NCBI RefSeq assembly: GCF_022346925.1
Contig: NZ_JAKRNJ010000001.1
Coordinates: 620,001 to 684,000 of the forward strand
DNA from: Microvirga sp. ACRRW
GTDB lineage: Bacteria > Pseudomonadota > Alphaproteobacteria > Rhizobiales > Beijerinckiaceae
Length of the DNA stretch: 64,000 nucleotides
Direction of reading: 5' to 3'
Made by a program: the position numbers and the translations under genes. Numbering within the stretch: the stretch's first letter is position 1; each line of letters begins with the position of its first letter. The notes under the pieces are model-generated. The model had not been told where the DNA came from. It searched no databases and saw nothing but the letters and a program-made list of their open reading frames with translations. Of the stretch, positions 34,150-43,574 are shown in pieces.

Positions 34150-36954
34150 GTGTTCGGTCTTCCCCTCACCTTCACCGTTCCACTGGTGCTGACCGCGCTC
34201 GCGGCCCTGCCCGCGATCTGGCTCTTGTTGCGCATCACGCCGCCGCAGCCGAAACGCGTGGATTTTCCGCCGCTCAAGATCCTCGCCGACTTACGCCCCG
34301 AACAGGAGACACCCGCGCGCACGCCCTGGTGGCTTCTGCTGATGCGTCTTCTGCTTGCGGCCTTCCTCATTCTCGCGGCGTCGGGACCGATCTGGAATCC
34401 GCTGGCGGAGGACAACAGCCGCGCGCCACTGCTTCTCGTCGTGGATAATGGCCTTGCCGCCGCCCACAACTGGCGTGACAGAATGAACCTCGCTTCCGAA
34501 CGCATCGAGGCGGCAGGCCGCGATGGACGCACCGTTGCCATTCTCGGCACGGCGGAAGCGCCCGCCGGGCTCGAACTGAGCAATCCGGCGGCCGCCCTGG
34601 AGCGCCTGCGTTCTTTGAAGCCGCAACCTCATCTGCAGGATCGCAGAGCTCACCTGGAGAACATCCAGCGCCTTCTGGAAAGCACACCCGATGCGCATAT
34701 CATCTGGATCAGCGATGGGGTGGCCGGCGTTGATGGGCAAGATTTCGTCAGCGGCTTGGCGCAGATGACGGATGATCAGCGTGTCACGGTTCTCAAATCC
34801 GACCGCGCCTCCGCGCTTGCGCTGGCAGGCGTCGAGAATGCGGGCGGCCGCCTGAATGCACGCGTCGTGCGCGCCGAACCCAATGGCCGCGATTCAGGAA
34901 CGCTCCGTGCGCTCGACCTGAGGAACCTGCCCCTTGCGGACATGCGCTTCAGCTTCGATACGAACGCGACCGAGACGAGTGTCGCCTTCGACCTTCCCAC
35001 CGAGATCAGGAATGCGATCACACGCATCGAGATCCTCGGCGAGAGTTCTGCCGGCGCGGTGAATTTGGTCGACGAGCGCGGCAAGCGGCGGCGTGTCGGC
35101 CTCGTCTTCGGCGGCACCGCCGACCAGACGCAGCCGCTTCTATCGCCGCTCTATTACATCGAGCGCGCGCTCTCGCCGTATTCGGAAATTCGCATGGGAC
35201 GCGGCGGCGTGGCGGATTCCGTGAACCAGCTGATCGATGAGCAGGTTTCGATTCTGGTGCTCGCCGATGTGGGCGGCCTCGACCGCGAGACCCTCGGCAG
35301 GGTCACGTCCTTCGTCGAGCAGGGCGGATTGCTTTTGCGCTTCGCTGGCTCGCGCCTTGCCGCCGGCAATGACGAACTCGTACCGGTGCGGTTGCGCCGT
35401 GGTGGCAGAAGCCTCGGCGGATCGCTCTCGTGGGATACGCCTAAGACCTTCGCACCCTTCACGCGCGAAAGTCCCTTCTTCGGGCTCGCCATTCCCGAAG
35501 AAATCGGCATCCGCCGTCAGATCCTCGCGGAACCCGACGGCGACCTTTCCTCGCGCACCTGGGCATCCCTTGCGGATGGGACGCCCATCGTGACTGCGGA
35601 CAGGCGCGGAGACGGCCTCATCGTACTCTTTCACGTGACAGCGGATGCCACTTGGTCGAACCTGCCGCTCTCTGGCCTCTTCGTCGACATGCTGCGCCGG
35701 ATCACATCTCTGGCCGGCGCTGCCAGCGATTTAACGAGCGAGGCGCGCAACGCAGAGATCGAGACGGTCGCGCCCCGCATGACGCTCGACGGCTATGGCA
35801 TGTCCACGACACCGCCAGCCAATGCACGCGCTATTCCTCGCACTTATGTCAGCCGTGCCACCGGGGACCATCCGCCCGGTTTCTACGGTCCAGTGGATTC
35901 CAGCCTCGCCGTGAATGCGCTCGTGCCGGGAGACACATTGGTGCCGCTCAATTTCGCTCCGCTCAATGCTCGCGTCGAACCTTTGGCGGGCGCTCAAACC
36001 GTCGATCTGCGCATGCCACTCTTCATGCTCGCCCTTCTCCTGCTTCTCGCAGACACCCTCGCTTCGCTGTGGCTCGGGGGCCATCTCTCCAATCTGTCGG
36101 GACGAGTGCGCAAGGCGGGCGCCGCGGCTTCCATCGTACTTGCATCGATGATGCTCTTCTCGTCGGGGTTCGATGCGAGGGCGCAGGATCTGATGTCTCG
36201 TCCGATCGACGAGAATGCCAGCCCCGCGCTCATCACGCGCCTGGCTTATGTGATCACCGGCGACGCCAATGTGGACGAGACGAGCCGTGCCGGGCTCTTG
36301 GGCTTGACGCAGATCCTGTCGCAGCGCACGGCGCTCACCCCCGGCGATCCCATCGGCATCGATCCGTCGCGAGACGAAGTCGCCTTCTATCCACTGATCT
36401 ACTGGCCCATTGTGGCGACGCAACCCATTCCATCCGAAGTGACGATCCGCAAGCTCGACGCCTTCATGAAAGGCGGCGGCACCGTGATCTTCGACACGCG
36501 CGATGCCTTTAACAACCGTCCTGATGGAGCCGTCAGCGCGGAGGGGCAATACTTACGCCGCATGCTCGCAACCCTCGACATTCCCGAATTGGAGTCGGTG
36601 CCCAACGATCACGTCCTGACGAAGACGTTCTACATTCTCGACACCTTCCCAGGGCGATACGCCACCGGCCAGACTTGGATCGAAGCTCTGCCGCCGCGGG
36701 CGGAGGGCGAGGAGAATCGTCCCGCCCGCTCCGGCGATGGCGTATCGCCGATCATCATCACCTCGAACGATCTGGCTGCGGCCTGGGCCGTCGGTCCACG
36801 CGGGGAATATCTCTTCCCCGTCGTCGGAAGCAATCAGCGCCAGCGTGAGATGGCGTATCGAAGTGGCATCAATATCGTGATGTATTCGCTCACTGGAAAC
36901 TACAAGGCCGATCAGGTTCACGTGCGTGACCTGCTCGAGCGGCTGGGGCAGTGA
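34150..36954 (+). CDS. BatA-like/DUF4159 membrane protein
   Basis: A 934-residue protein starting at GTG. The N-terminus is the BatA-type membrane anchor (two helices, FGLPLTFTVPLVLTALAALP and LLLMRLLLAAFLILAASGP), then a VWA-like domain with a degraded MIDAS (VVDNGLAAAHNW), then a glutamine-amidotransferase-like region (residues about 340-520), a further transmembrane pair near residues 620-690, and a C-terminal DUF4159 domain (RLAYVITGDANVDETSRAGL, FYPLIYWP). Large surface-facing domains are on the periplasmic side by the topology. Third gene of the MoxR operon. Confidence 0.88.
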   Translation: MFGLPLTFTVPLVLTALAALPAIWLLLRITPPQPKRVDFPPLKILADLRPEQETPARTPWWLLLMRLLLAAFLILAASGPIWNPLAEDNSRAPLLLVVDNGLAAAHNWRDRMNLASERIEAAGRDGRTVAILGTAEAPAGLELSNPAAALERLRSLKPQPHLQDRRAHLENIQRLLESTPDAHIIWISDGVAGVDGQDFVSGLAQMTDDQRVTVLKSDRASALALAGVENAGGRLNARVVRAEPNGRDSGTLRALDLRNLPLADMRFSFDTNATETSVAFDLPTEIRNAITRIEILGESSAGAVNLVDERGKRRRVGLVFGGTADQTQPLLSPLYYIERALSPYSEIRMGRGGVADSVNQLIDEQVSILVLADVGGLDRETLGRVTSFVEQGGLLLRFAGSRLAAGNDELVPVRLRRGGRSLGGSLSWDTPKTFAPFTRESPFFGLAIPEEIGIRRQILAEPDGDLSSRTWASLADGTPIVTADRRGDGLIVLFHVTADATWSNLPLSGLFVDMLRRITSLAGAASDLTSEARNAEIETVAPRMTLDGYGMSTTPPANARAIPRTYVSRATGDHPPGFYGPVDSSLAVNALVPGDTLVPLNFAPLNARVEPLAGAQTVDLRMPLFMLALLLLLADTLASLWLGGHLSNLSGRVRKAGAAASIVLASMMLFSSGFDARAQDLMSRPIDENASPALITRLAYVITGDANVDETSRAGLLGLTQILSQRTALTPGDPIGIDPSRDEVAFYPLIYWPIVATQPIPSEVTIRKLDAFMKGGGTVIFDTRDAFNNRPDGAVSAEGQYLRRMLATLDIPELESVPNDHVLTKTFYILDTFPGRYATGQTWIEALPPRAEGEENRPARSGDGVSPIIITSNDLAAAWAVGPRGEYLFPVVGSNQRQREMAYRSGINIVMYSLTGNYKADQVHVRDLLERLGQ

Positions 36955-36956
36955 TC

Positions 36957-39035
36957 ATGTCGGTGCTTTCCGTCAGCTTCTCGCCTCTCATTCCAACTTA
37001 CGCGCTATGGGTCATCGGCGCTGTTGCCGCGCTGCTCGCGCTTCTGGCCATCGTCTCCCGTGGCCCCATCGCCATCCTCCGAGCCATCGCCCTGGCGCTC
37101 TTGCTTCTCGCGCTCGCCAATCCCGCTCTCGTGCAGGAAGAACGCGAGAAGGTGAAGGACATCGTGGCCGTCGTCATCGACCGTTCCACGTCGCAGACGC
37201 TGGGCGACCGCGCCGCCATGACGGATCAGGTGCGAGCCGAGCTGGAGCGGCGCTTCGGCTCGCTGACGGATGTAGAGCCGCGCTACATCGCGGCGGACGA
37301 TCATGGCAACGATGAGGGAACGCGCCTGTTCACGGCGCTGTCCAACGGCCTTGCCGATGTTCCGCCCGACAGGCTGGCGGGCGTGATCTTCATCACCGAC
37401 GGCGTGGTGCACGACATTCCGCCTTCTTTCGATGCGCTCGGTTTCCGCGCGCCGCTTCATGCGCTCATCACTGGCCGTCCGGACGAGCGCGACCGGCAGA
37501 TCAAACTCATCGAGGCGCCCCGCTTCGGCATCGTCGGCAGGGAGCAGACCATCCGCGCGCAGGTGATGGAGCGCGGCGGCACAGGCTCCGCGCTTGTCAC
37601 GCTTCGTCGCGACGGTCAGGTTCTGTCGCGCCAGCAGGTGCGTGCCGACACGCCCTTCTCCCTGCAGGTGGAGATCGAGCACGGCGGCACCAACGTGGTC
37701 GAACTCGAAGTGGAAAGTCTGCCCAACGAGCTGACACTGGCCAACAACCGCGCTGTCATTCCCATCGAGGGGATTCGCGAGAAGCTGCGCGTGCTGCTCG
37801 TTTCCGGGGAGCCCCATGCGGGCGAACGGACATGGCGCAACCTTCTGAAGTCCGATGCCAATGTGGATCTCGTGCACTTCACCATTCTTCGACCGCCGGA
37901 GAAGCAAGACGGCACGCCGATCAACGAATTGTCGCTCATCGCATTCCCGACGCGAGAACTGTTCCAGCAGAAGATCAAGGATTTCGATCTCATCATCTTC
38001 GACCGCTACACGAACCAAAGCATTCTGCCATCGAGTTATTTCGAGAACATCGTGCGCTATGTGCGCGAGGGCGGCGCGATCCTCGTGGCGGCGGGACCGG
38101 AATTCGCAAGCTACGGCAGCCTCGCGCAGACGCGACTTGCACCCGTCATCCCCGGCATTCCCAACGGGCGCATCGTCGAGCAACCCTACAAGGCCAGCAT
38201 CACCGAGACCGGCAATCGCCATCCAGTCACGCGCGAGCTTCCGGGCTCGGAGACATCGCCGCCGTCCTGGGGCGAGTGGCTGCGCATCATCGGCTCGGAC
38301 GTGCAATCGGGCTCCACGCTGATGTCGGGCGCGGACAACCTGCCGCTGCTCGTTCTGCGCCGCGAGGAGAAGGGCCGCGTCGCACTGCTTCTCTCCGATC
38401 ATGCATGGCTCTGGGCGCGCGGCTATCAGGACGGTGGCCCGCATCTCGACCTGCTGCGCCGCCTCGCCCATTGGCTCATGAAAGAGCCGGCGCTCGAGGA
38501 AGAAGCCCTGCGCGCGTCCGCCAATGGCCGCACCATCCGCATCGAGCGACAGACGATGGCGGATACGGCGGAACCTGTAACCCTCGTGGCACCGAGCGGT
38601 GTCGAGCGAAGCCTTCTGCTGAAAGAGAGCCGCCCGGGCCTCTTCACTGCCGATGTTGAAGGCAGGGAACTCGGTCTTCACATGGTGCGCTCGGACGATC
38701 TGATCGCTTTCGTGAGCATCGGCCCGGCCAATCCGCGCGAGTTGATGGACGTGTTCAGCAATACGGAGGCGCTCACGCCCATCGCGGAAGCGACGGGCGG
38801 CTCCGTGCGGCGCGTGGCCATGGCGGGTGACCGCAGCACCGTGGTGCCGCGCATCCTTGCCGTGCATTCCGGCTCGCGCTTTTCCGGCGGCGACTGGATC
38901 GGCATCAAGCCCAGTGAGAGCGCCGTCGTACGCGGCGTCTCCGTCTTTCCGCTGGCTCTCGGCTTCATCGGCCTCGCCCTGCTGATCGGCGCAACCCTCG
39001 CCGCGTGGCTGACGGAAGGCCGCCGCAGGACGTGA
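36957..39035 (+). CDS. Membrane protein with VWA-like and amidotransferase-like domains
   Basis: A protein of about 692 residues: two N-terminal transmembrane helices, a VWA-like domain keeping DxSxS (VVIDRSTSQTLGD), an Ig-like stretch, a class I glutamine amidotransferase-like domain (LRVLLVSGEPHAGERTWRN... LVAAGPEFASYG) lacking the catalytic cysteine at the elbow, and a final helix (LALGFIGLALLIGATLAAWL). The ATG at 36957 is preferred over a GTG at 36951 that overlaps the previous stop. Last gene of the MoxR operon; function unknown. Confidence 0.85.
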   Translation: MSVLSVSFSPLIPTYALWVIGAVAALLALLAIVSRGPIAILRAIALALLLLALANPALVQEEREKVKDIVAVVIDRSTSQTLGDRAAMTDQVRAELERRFGSLTDVEPRYIAADDHGNDEGTRLFTALSNGLADVPPDRLAGVIFITDGVVHDIPPSFDALGFRAPLHALITGRPDERDRQIKLIEAPRFGIVGREQTIRAQVMERGGTGSALVTLRRDGQVLSRQQVRADTPFSLQVEIEHGGTNVVELEVESLPNELTLANNRAVIPIEGIREKLRVLLVSGEPHAGERTWRNLLKSDANVDLVHFTILRPPEKQDGTPINELSLIAFPTRELFQQKIKDFDLIIFDRYTNQSILPSSYFENIVRYVREGGAILVAAGPEFASYGSLAQTRLAPVIPGIPNGRIVEQPYKASITETGNRHPVTRELPGSETSPPSWGEWLRIIGSDVQSGSTLMSGADNLPLLVLRREEKGRVALLLSDHAWLWARGYQDGGPHLDLLRRLAHWLMKEPALEEEALRASANGRTIRIERQTMADTAEPVTLVAPSGVERSLLLKESRPGLFTADVEGRELGLHMVRSDDLIAFVSIGPANPRELMDVFSNTEALTPIAEATGGSVRRVAMAGDRSTVVPRILAVHSGSRFSGGDWIGIKPSESAVVRGVSVFPLALGFIGLALLIGATLAAWLTEGRRRT

Positions 39036-39111
39036 TGTGTGAAGAGCGCGATCCCAGGGTTCCGCTGCAAAAAGCCGGAACTGCGCGCAGGATGGAGTGC
39101 CGCCGCCGTTT

Positions 39112-39822
39112 CTATGCAGGCAGCACGACCACCTTCGTCTTGACCGGCGTGTGGTCGTACAGGTGCATCATATCCTGGGTGAGGAGGCCGACGCAGCCGC
39201 TGGTGATGCCGTTGCCAATCGATTCCGCGTCGAGGCTGGCGTAGATCGTGTAGAGGGTGTAGGCGCCATTCTGATAGAGATAAAGCGTGCGTGCGCCGAG
39301 TGGATTATCGAGACCGCCCGGCATGCCGCCAGCGTATTTGGCCGCCTCAGGCTGGCGCTTGATCATCTCCTTAGGCGGGGTCCAAGTCGCCCATTCACCC
39401 TTGCGCCCGACATAAGCGTCACCGCTCCACCGGAACCCGTCGCGGCCAACATTGGCACCATAGCGGGTGGCCATTCCGTCTTCCTCGATGCGGTAGACGT
39501 AGTAATTGCCGGGATCGACGATGATCGTACCAGGCGCTTCCTTGGTCTCGTAGCGAACGGTCCGGCGATAATATTTCGGATCGACCTTGCTGACATCGAT
39601 TGCCGGGATCGGGAACTTCTCTTCAGGCACCGGCCCGTAGAGCTTCGCCGCATCGGCAGCGCTCATGCCGTCGGATACGCAACCGGCCAGTCCCAGAGCA
39701 CCGACACCAGCGGCCGATCCGACCAGAAACGACCGGCGGGTGAGAAGCCCCGTCTGACGCTCAAGCAAAGTCGCCTCGTCCGTCACGCCGGCATCGGCAT
39801 TTCTACCGTTCATGATCGTCAT
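39112..39822 (-). CDS. L,D-transpeptidase-like (YkuD) lipoprotein with altered active site
   Basis: A 236-residue envelope protein. Export signal has twin arginines (LTRRSFLVGSAAGVGALGLAGC) and a lipobox at C48. The YkuD domain spans residues about 95-235 with the catalytic-type cysteine C210 in ITSGCVGL. The upstream HGT motif is replaced by YAS (194-196) and the arginine after the cysteine by Gly212. Either a diverged L,D-transpeptidase or a non-catalytic peptidoglycan binder. Transcribed alone, convergent to the MoxR operon. Confidence 0.8.
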   Translation of the reverse strand: MTIMNGRNADAGVTDEATLLERQTGLLTRRSFLVGSAAGVGALGLAGCVSDGMSAADAAKLYGPVPEEKFPIPAIDVSKVDPKYYRRTVRYETKEAPGTIIVDPGNYYVYRIEEDGMATRYGANVGRDGFRWSGDAYVGRKGEWATWTPPKEMIKRQPEAAKYAGGMPGGLDNPLGARTLYLYQNGAYTLYTIYASLDAESIGNGITSGCVGLLTQDMMHLYDHTPVKTKVVVLPA

Positions 39823-40016
39823 TTGACAGTTCCCTTATTCGAATGCCCGACGAGACAATGCTCCGGCATCCACCCGCTGAATGTCTTGTTGAGCTTGAGA
39901 TTGCCGCCACACGGCTCGATTGGCAAGCTCAGGCCTTTGGCGCACGGAGTTTGATAATGCTTGAAGCACATGCACCGCGTGTGTCGACGGCATGAACTGC
40001 CTAATAAGGAACCCGT

Positions 40017-40526
40017 TCACTCTGCCTTAGGGAGAGGCGTGACGATCCCCTTGGCGCGGGCCAAGGCCCCCTCCTCCAGCTCCAGGGCGAGGAAGCGGAT
40101 GGGATTGACGGGTCCCGGCAGTTGCAGAGGCTGGGGCGGAACGCGCTTAAAGCCGAAGCGGCTATAATAAGGCTCGTCGCCCACGAGAAGCACCAGCTTA
40201 TGCCCCTTCGCCTTCGCCGCCTCCAGCGACCGGCGCATGAGAGCGGCCCCTATGCCGCGATTCTCGAAAGCGGGCTCGACCGTCAGCGGCCCCAGCATCA
40301 GGGCAGGCACCTCGCCCGCCATCACGGGCGTCAGGCGAACGGAGCCCACCAACAGGGTGCCGACCATCGCAGTGAAGGAAACGTCGATGAGGTATCCGGC
40401 CCCTTCCCTTAAGCGGGAAGCGGTGCGGGCATAGCGGCCGGGGCCGAAGGCGCGCTCATGAAGGCGCTCGATGGCCTCGGAATCGATGGGCTGCTCGGAA
40501 CGAATGAGAAGGGAAAGCTCGGTCAT
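40017..40526 (-). CDS. GNAT family N-acetyltransferase (YhbS-like)
   Basis: A 169-residue acyltransferase. The acetyl-CoA loop is NRGIGAALMRRSLEAAKAKG, followed by LVLLVGDEPYYSRFGFKRVP, the pattern of the YhbS subgroup; LGPLTVEPAF precedes it. The substrate cannot be inferred. I prefer the ATG at 40526; a TTG four codons upstream is also open. Transcribed alone. Confidence 0.85.
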   Translation of the reverse strand: MTELSLLIRSEQPIDSEAIERLHERAFGPGRYARTASRLREGAGYLIDVSFTAMVGTLLVGSVRLTPVMAGEVPALMLGPLTVEPAFENRGIGAALMRRSLEAAKAKGHKLVLLVGDEPYYSRFGFKRVPPQPLQLPGPVNPIRFLALELEEGALARAKGIVTPLPKAE

Positions 40527-40680
40527 GGACGGACTCAAGGGCAGGACGACGGTGAAGGCGGCTGGACGGTAACGTCAGCCCTGTCGTCGTCGCTGAATCC
40601 GGATGATGGTCATGGCCGCTGTGTTTCCTCGAATATCCTGGCCATAGCAGCCTGAGGGGCTTGGCGCAAACCCTACTCTT

Positions 40681-41166
40681 CTACCAGGTTACTGAAAGCG
40701 GCTGTCCATCAAGGATCTCGGCCAGGCGGCGGCGGGTCGCCATCGTCGTGTCCTCGGGCAGTCGATCGAGGGGGAAGAAACCGGCCTCCGCGATTTCGCG
40801 GTCGGGCTGCTTTTCCCCCAGCACCGTGAAGCGGCGGATGACGTAGACCAGCACGTGATCGCGCCGGGAAGCCCGCTGGTTGAAGAACACGCCGGTCAGG
40901 GCAGGCTGCTCGTCGATGGCGATGCAGGCCTCCTCGCGCAGCTCACGCGTCAGGGCATCGAGCGCCGTCTCGCCCGTCTCGACTCCGCCTCCGGGCAGAT
41001 GCCAGCCGGGCACGTAGGTATGGCGGATGAGAAAGACGCGGCCCTGCCCGTCGAGGACGACGGCCCGCACGCCCAGGGTCATGCCCCTGGAAAAACGCCA
41101 GAACGTATGCAGCCCCCAATTCATGAAACGGGCGGCTTTGCTCGATGGCGGTAAGGCGGGCATCAT
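40681..41166 (-). CDS. NUDIX hydrolase
   Basis: A 161-residue NUDIX protein with the box GGGVETGETALDALTRELREEACI, preceded by RHTYVPGWHLPGG as in ADP-ribose or dNTP pyrophosphatase relatives. A short basic N-terminus (PPSSKAARFMNWGLHTFWRF) may form a helix. Substrate unknown. Transcribed alone, diverging from the small gene at 41297. Confidence 0.82.
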   Translation of the reverse strand: MMPALPPSSKAARFMNWGLHTFWRFSRGMTLGVRAVVLDGQGRVFLIRHTYVPGWHLPGGGVETGETALDALTRELREEACIAIDEQPALTGVFFNQRASRRDHVLVYVIRRFTVLGEKQPDREIAEAGFFPLDRLPEDTTMATRRRLAEILDGQPLSVTW

Positions 41167-41296
41167 TCGAATAGATCACAACAAGATTACGGGAAGATGA
41201 ACGGAGACATTCGTCCCATGCATAGCTGATCCATGGGAATAGCGCGTGACCTGCGTCCGACTAAGGTCTAATACGACGCCAACCAAAGGTGTTCCA

Positions 41297-41416
41297 ATGT
41301 TTCTCTCGCTGATCCTCTCCCGCATCAACCGCTCGGCTCGCTTCAGCTGGTCCCCGGCCCTCAACCTCGAGGACCGCACGATCTACTCGACCCTGATCCC
41401 GGGCGCCCAGTACTAA
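41297..41416 (+). CDS. 39-residue basic small protein
   Basis: An ATG behind AAAGG (seven-base spacing) opens a 39-codon frame (MFLSLILSRINRSARFSWSP, ending in IPGAQY). It has a short hydrophobic start and a basic middle (RINRSAR). A nine-pair hairpin with a short T run begins 20 bases after the stop. It is too short for routine annotation, but all expression signals are in place. Family not recognised. Confidence 0.55.
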   Translation: MFLSLILSRINRSARFSWSPALNLEDRTIYSTLIPGAQY

Positions 41417-41436
41417 ACCTGCATCCGCAGCTTATT

Positions 41437-41463
41437 AAGCCAAGCCTTACCCGCTTGGCTTTG
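41437..41463 (+). terminator. Terminator after the 39-residue gene
   Basis: AAGCCAAGC and GCTTGGCTT pair perfectly over nine bases with a seven-base loop, followed by a short T-rich tail. Confidence 0.65.
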
Positions 41464-41654
41464 TCTCGTCTTTCTCATCGAGACCCACTTGAATGGACGG
41501 AGCGCGAGGCTATCGCGCTCACCGTTCCCGGCGAAGAGGATTCCAGCGGCTAGCGCTTCGCAGCCCGCCTTCGCCTCTGATTTCCCCATCGGCCATGCTT
41601 GACGGCGCACGCGTGCCGGGCGAACTCTCGCCTGCTCATCTCAGTTAGGCCGTT

Positions 41655-42569
41655 ATGTTTCGCATTGCTCACCTCACCGATCCTCATGTAGGGCCCCTTC
41701 CCCGGCCCCGCCTGAAGCAGCTTCTGAGCAAGCGCCTGACCGGCTGGTACAACTGGCACCGCAGCCGGCAGGACCTGCACGACATGGAGCTGCTCGCGGA
41801 ACTCGTTGCCGACATTCACGCGCAGAAGCCTGATCACATCACCTGCACGGGCGACACCTGCAATATCGGCCTTCCCGATGAATGGGAAACCTCCCGCATC
41901 TTCATGGAAAGCCTCGGTGATCCATCGCGCGTGACTTTCGTACCCGGCAACCACGACGCCTATGTGCGCGGTTCGCTCGAAGGGCTGCTCAAGAAGATTT
42001 CCCCTTGGACGCGCGGCGATGACGGACGCGAAGGCGTGTTCCCCTACCTCCGCCGCTATGGAGACATCGCCATCATCGGCCTGTCCTCCGCCATTCCCAC
42101 TCTTCCGTTTGTGGCGAGTGGCCGTATTGGCTCGCAACAGACGAAGAATGCGGAGGAGATGCTGAGCGAATTGGGACGCGATCCGTCCTGCTTCCGCATC
42201 ATCCTCATCCATCATCCGCCGCATATCGGCGGAGCAGACCCGGGACGCAATCTCACCGATGCCAAACGCTTCGAGGGCATGATCAAACGTGTCGGCGCGG
42301 AGCTCATTCTGCACGGACACAACCACGTCGGTTCGCTCGCGCATCTCGACGGGCCGCGCGGCCCCGTCCCCGTCATCGGCGCGCCCTCTGCTTCGGCACG
42401 AGAAGGCACGCTCACGCATAAGGCAGGCTATCATCTCTTCACCATCGATCGCGATGAAACCGGTTTTCTGCTGAAAGCCGAACTGCGAGGCTTGAAGCCT
42501 GACGGTACGGTGGGCGGAATGGGAATGCTGTCGCTGGCGCGTATCCGCCAATCTCAAGAACAATCCTGA
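41655..42569 (+). CDS. Metallophosphoesterase
   Basis: A 304-residue calcineurin-like phosphoesterase of the class III cyclic-nucleotide phosphodiesterase type. Metal-binding motifs in order: HLTDPHVG, TGDTCNIG, VPGNHDAY, IILIHHPPH and LHGHNH. It could hydrolyse cyclic nucleotides or other phosphodiesters; substrate not deducible. A DUF4142 gene follows on the same strand after about 135 bases. Confidence 0.88.
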   Translation: MFRIAHLTDPHVGPLPRPRLKQLLSKRLTGWYNWHRSRQDLHDMELLAELVADIHAQKPDHITCTGDTCNIGLPDEWETSRIFMESLGDPSRVTFVPGNHDAYVRGSLEGLLKKISPWTRGDDGREGVFPYLRRYGDIAIIGLSSAIPTLPFVASGRIGSQQTKNAEEMLSELGRDPSCFRIILIHHPPHIGGADPGRNLTDAKRFEGMIKRVGAELILHGHNHVGSLAHLDGPRGPVPVIGAPSASAREGTLTHKAGYHLFTIDRDETGFLLKAELRGLKPDGTVGGMGMLSLARIRQSQEQS

Positions 42570-42703
42570 AACGATATCTTTTCCTTTTCTGGAACTGCTG
42601 AGACGCCTCTTCGTTGAAGGGGTGCAGCAGCCACACCCATGAGTTTTGCAAGCCTCGCGGGCTTTGCACGGTGTTCTGCGCTCCCAGAAACAGGAGTTTA
42701 CCG

Positions 42704-43522
42704 ATGAAGAAACACGTTGTTCTCGCGGCCTTGCTTGCATCGATTTCCGCACCGGCCTTCGCCCAGACGGTGATGGACAGCCAAACCTATCGCATGATGG
42801 CAGCCCAGTCCGATGCTTTCGAGATTGCATCAAGCCAGCTTGCCCTGCAGCGCTCCCGCAATCCCAATGTACGCCGCTTCGCTGAAGACATGATCAAGGA
42901 TCATGGCATGACCAGCCAAGCTCTGAATGGCGGTCGTGCAGTTTATTCCGCGACGGGTGAGTTCATTCCCGGTTCCGTCGGCGGCACTCTCGCAGGCGCC
43001 GGCATCGGCGCACTGATCGGTGGTCCTGTCGGCGCAGCGGTTGGTGCAGGCGTCGGCGCGACGGCCGGAGCGACGGCAGGCGCAGCAGCGACATCTCCGA
43101 ATGCGGCAGGCGGCACGGCAGCCGGTGCCCTGACGGGTGCGGGTGTCGGCGCCCTGGTTGGTGGCCCTGTCGGCGCGGCAGTCGGCGCAGGCGTTGGCGC
43201 GACCACTGGCGCCGCGGCGGGTGCTGCGGAAGTGCAGTCCACCGGCTCGGTGACGCCGGTTCGCGTCGGCGTTACGCTCAGCCCTGAAAAGACCGCGATG
43301 CTGAACCAGCTCGCCTCCACATCCGGGCCGCAATTCGACCGCCTCTACGGTCAGTATCAGCGCGCAGCTCACCAGGAAGCGCTGAACCTGCATGCGACTT
43401 ATGCTCAGGCCGGCGGCGACCCGTCGCTTCGCCAGTTCGCGGCTTCCGTGGTGCCGCATATTGAACATCACGCCGCAGAAGCGCGTCGCCTTCCCGGCGG
43501 CACGGCGAGCCGCCGCCGCTAA
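42704..43522 (+). CDS. DUF4142-like secreted protein interrupted by a glycine zipper
   Basis: A 272-residue protein with a signal peptide (MKKHVVLAALLASISAPAFA). Residues about 22-85 resemble the first helices of DUF4142 (SDAFEIASSQLALQRSRNPN, VRRFAEDMIKDHG). Residues about 90-195 are a Gly/Ala-rich zipper with two repeats of LIGGPVGAAVGAGVGAT-type sequence. Residues about 200-272 resume a DUF4142-like helical end (FDRLYGQYQRAAHQEALNLH, HIEHHAAEARRL). The glycine zipper suggests membrane insertion or packing. The ATG at 42704 follows CAGGAG. Confidence 0.75.
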   Translation: MKKHVVLAALLASISAPAFAQTVMDSQTYRMMAAQSDAFEIASSQLALQRSRNPNVRRFAEDMIKDHGMTSQALNGGRAVYSATGEFIPGSVGGTLAGAGIGALIGGPVGAAVGAGVGATAGATAGAAATSPNAAGGTAAGALTGAGVGALVGGPVGAAVGAGVGATTGAAAGAAEVQSTGSVTPVRVGVTLSPEKTAMLNQLASTSGPQFDRLYGQYQRAAHQEALNLHATYAQAGGDPSLRQFAASVVPHIEHHAAEARRLPGGTASRRR

Positions 43523-43549
43523 GCGACGTTAGCATGTCTTCAATGATTG

Positions 43550-43571
43550 CGGCGGGTCATTCGGCCCGCCG
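43550..43571. terminator. Bidirectional hairpin between convergent genes
   Basis: CGGCGGG and CCCGCCG pair over an eight-base loop between the stops at 43522 and 43575. T runs are short on both sides, so it is a weak candidate. Confidence 0.5.
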
Positions 43572-43574
43572 TTC

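Noticed and set aside
39835-40020. 61-codon frame between the L,D-transpeptidase-like and GNAT genes
   Set aside because: No ribosome site, no recognisable pattern, and it runs into the end of the GNAT gene.
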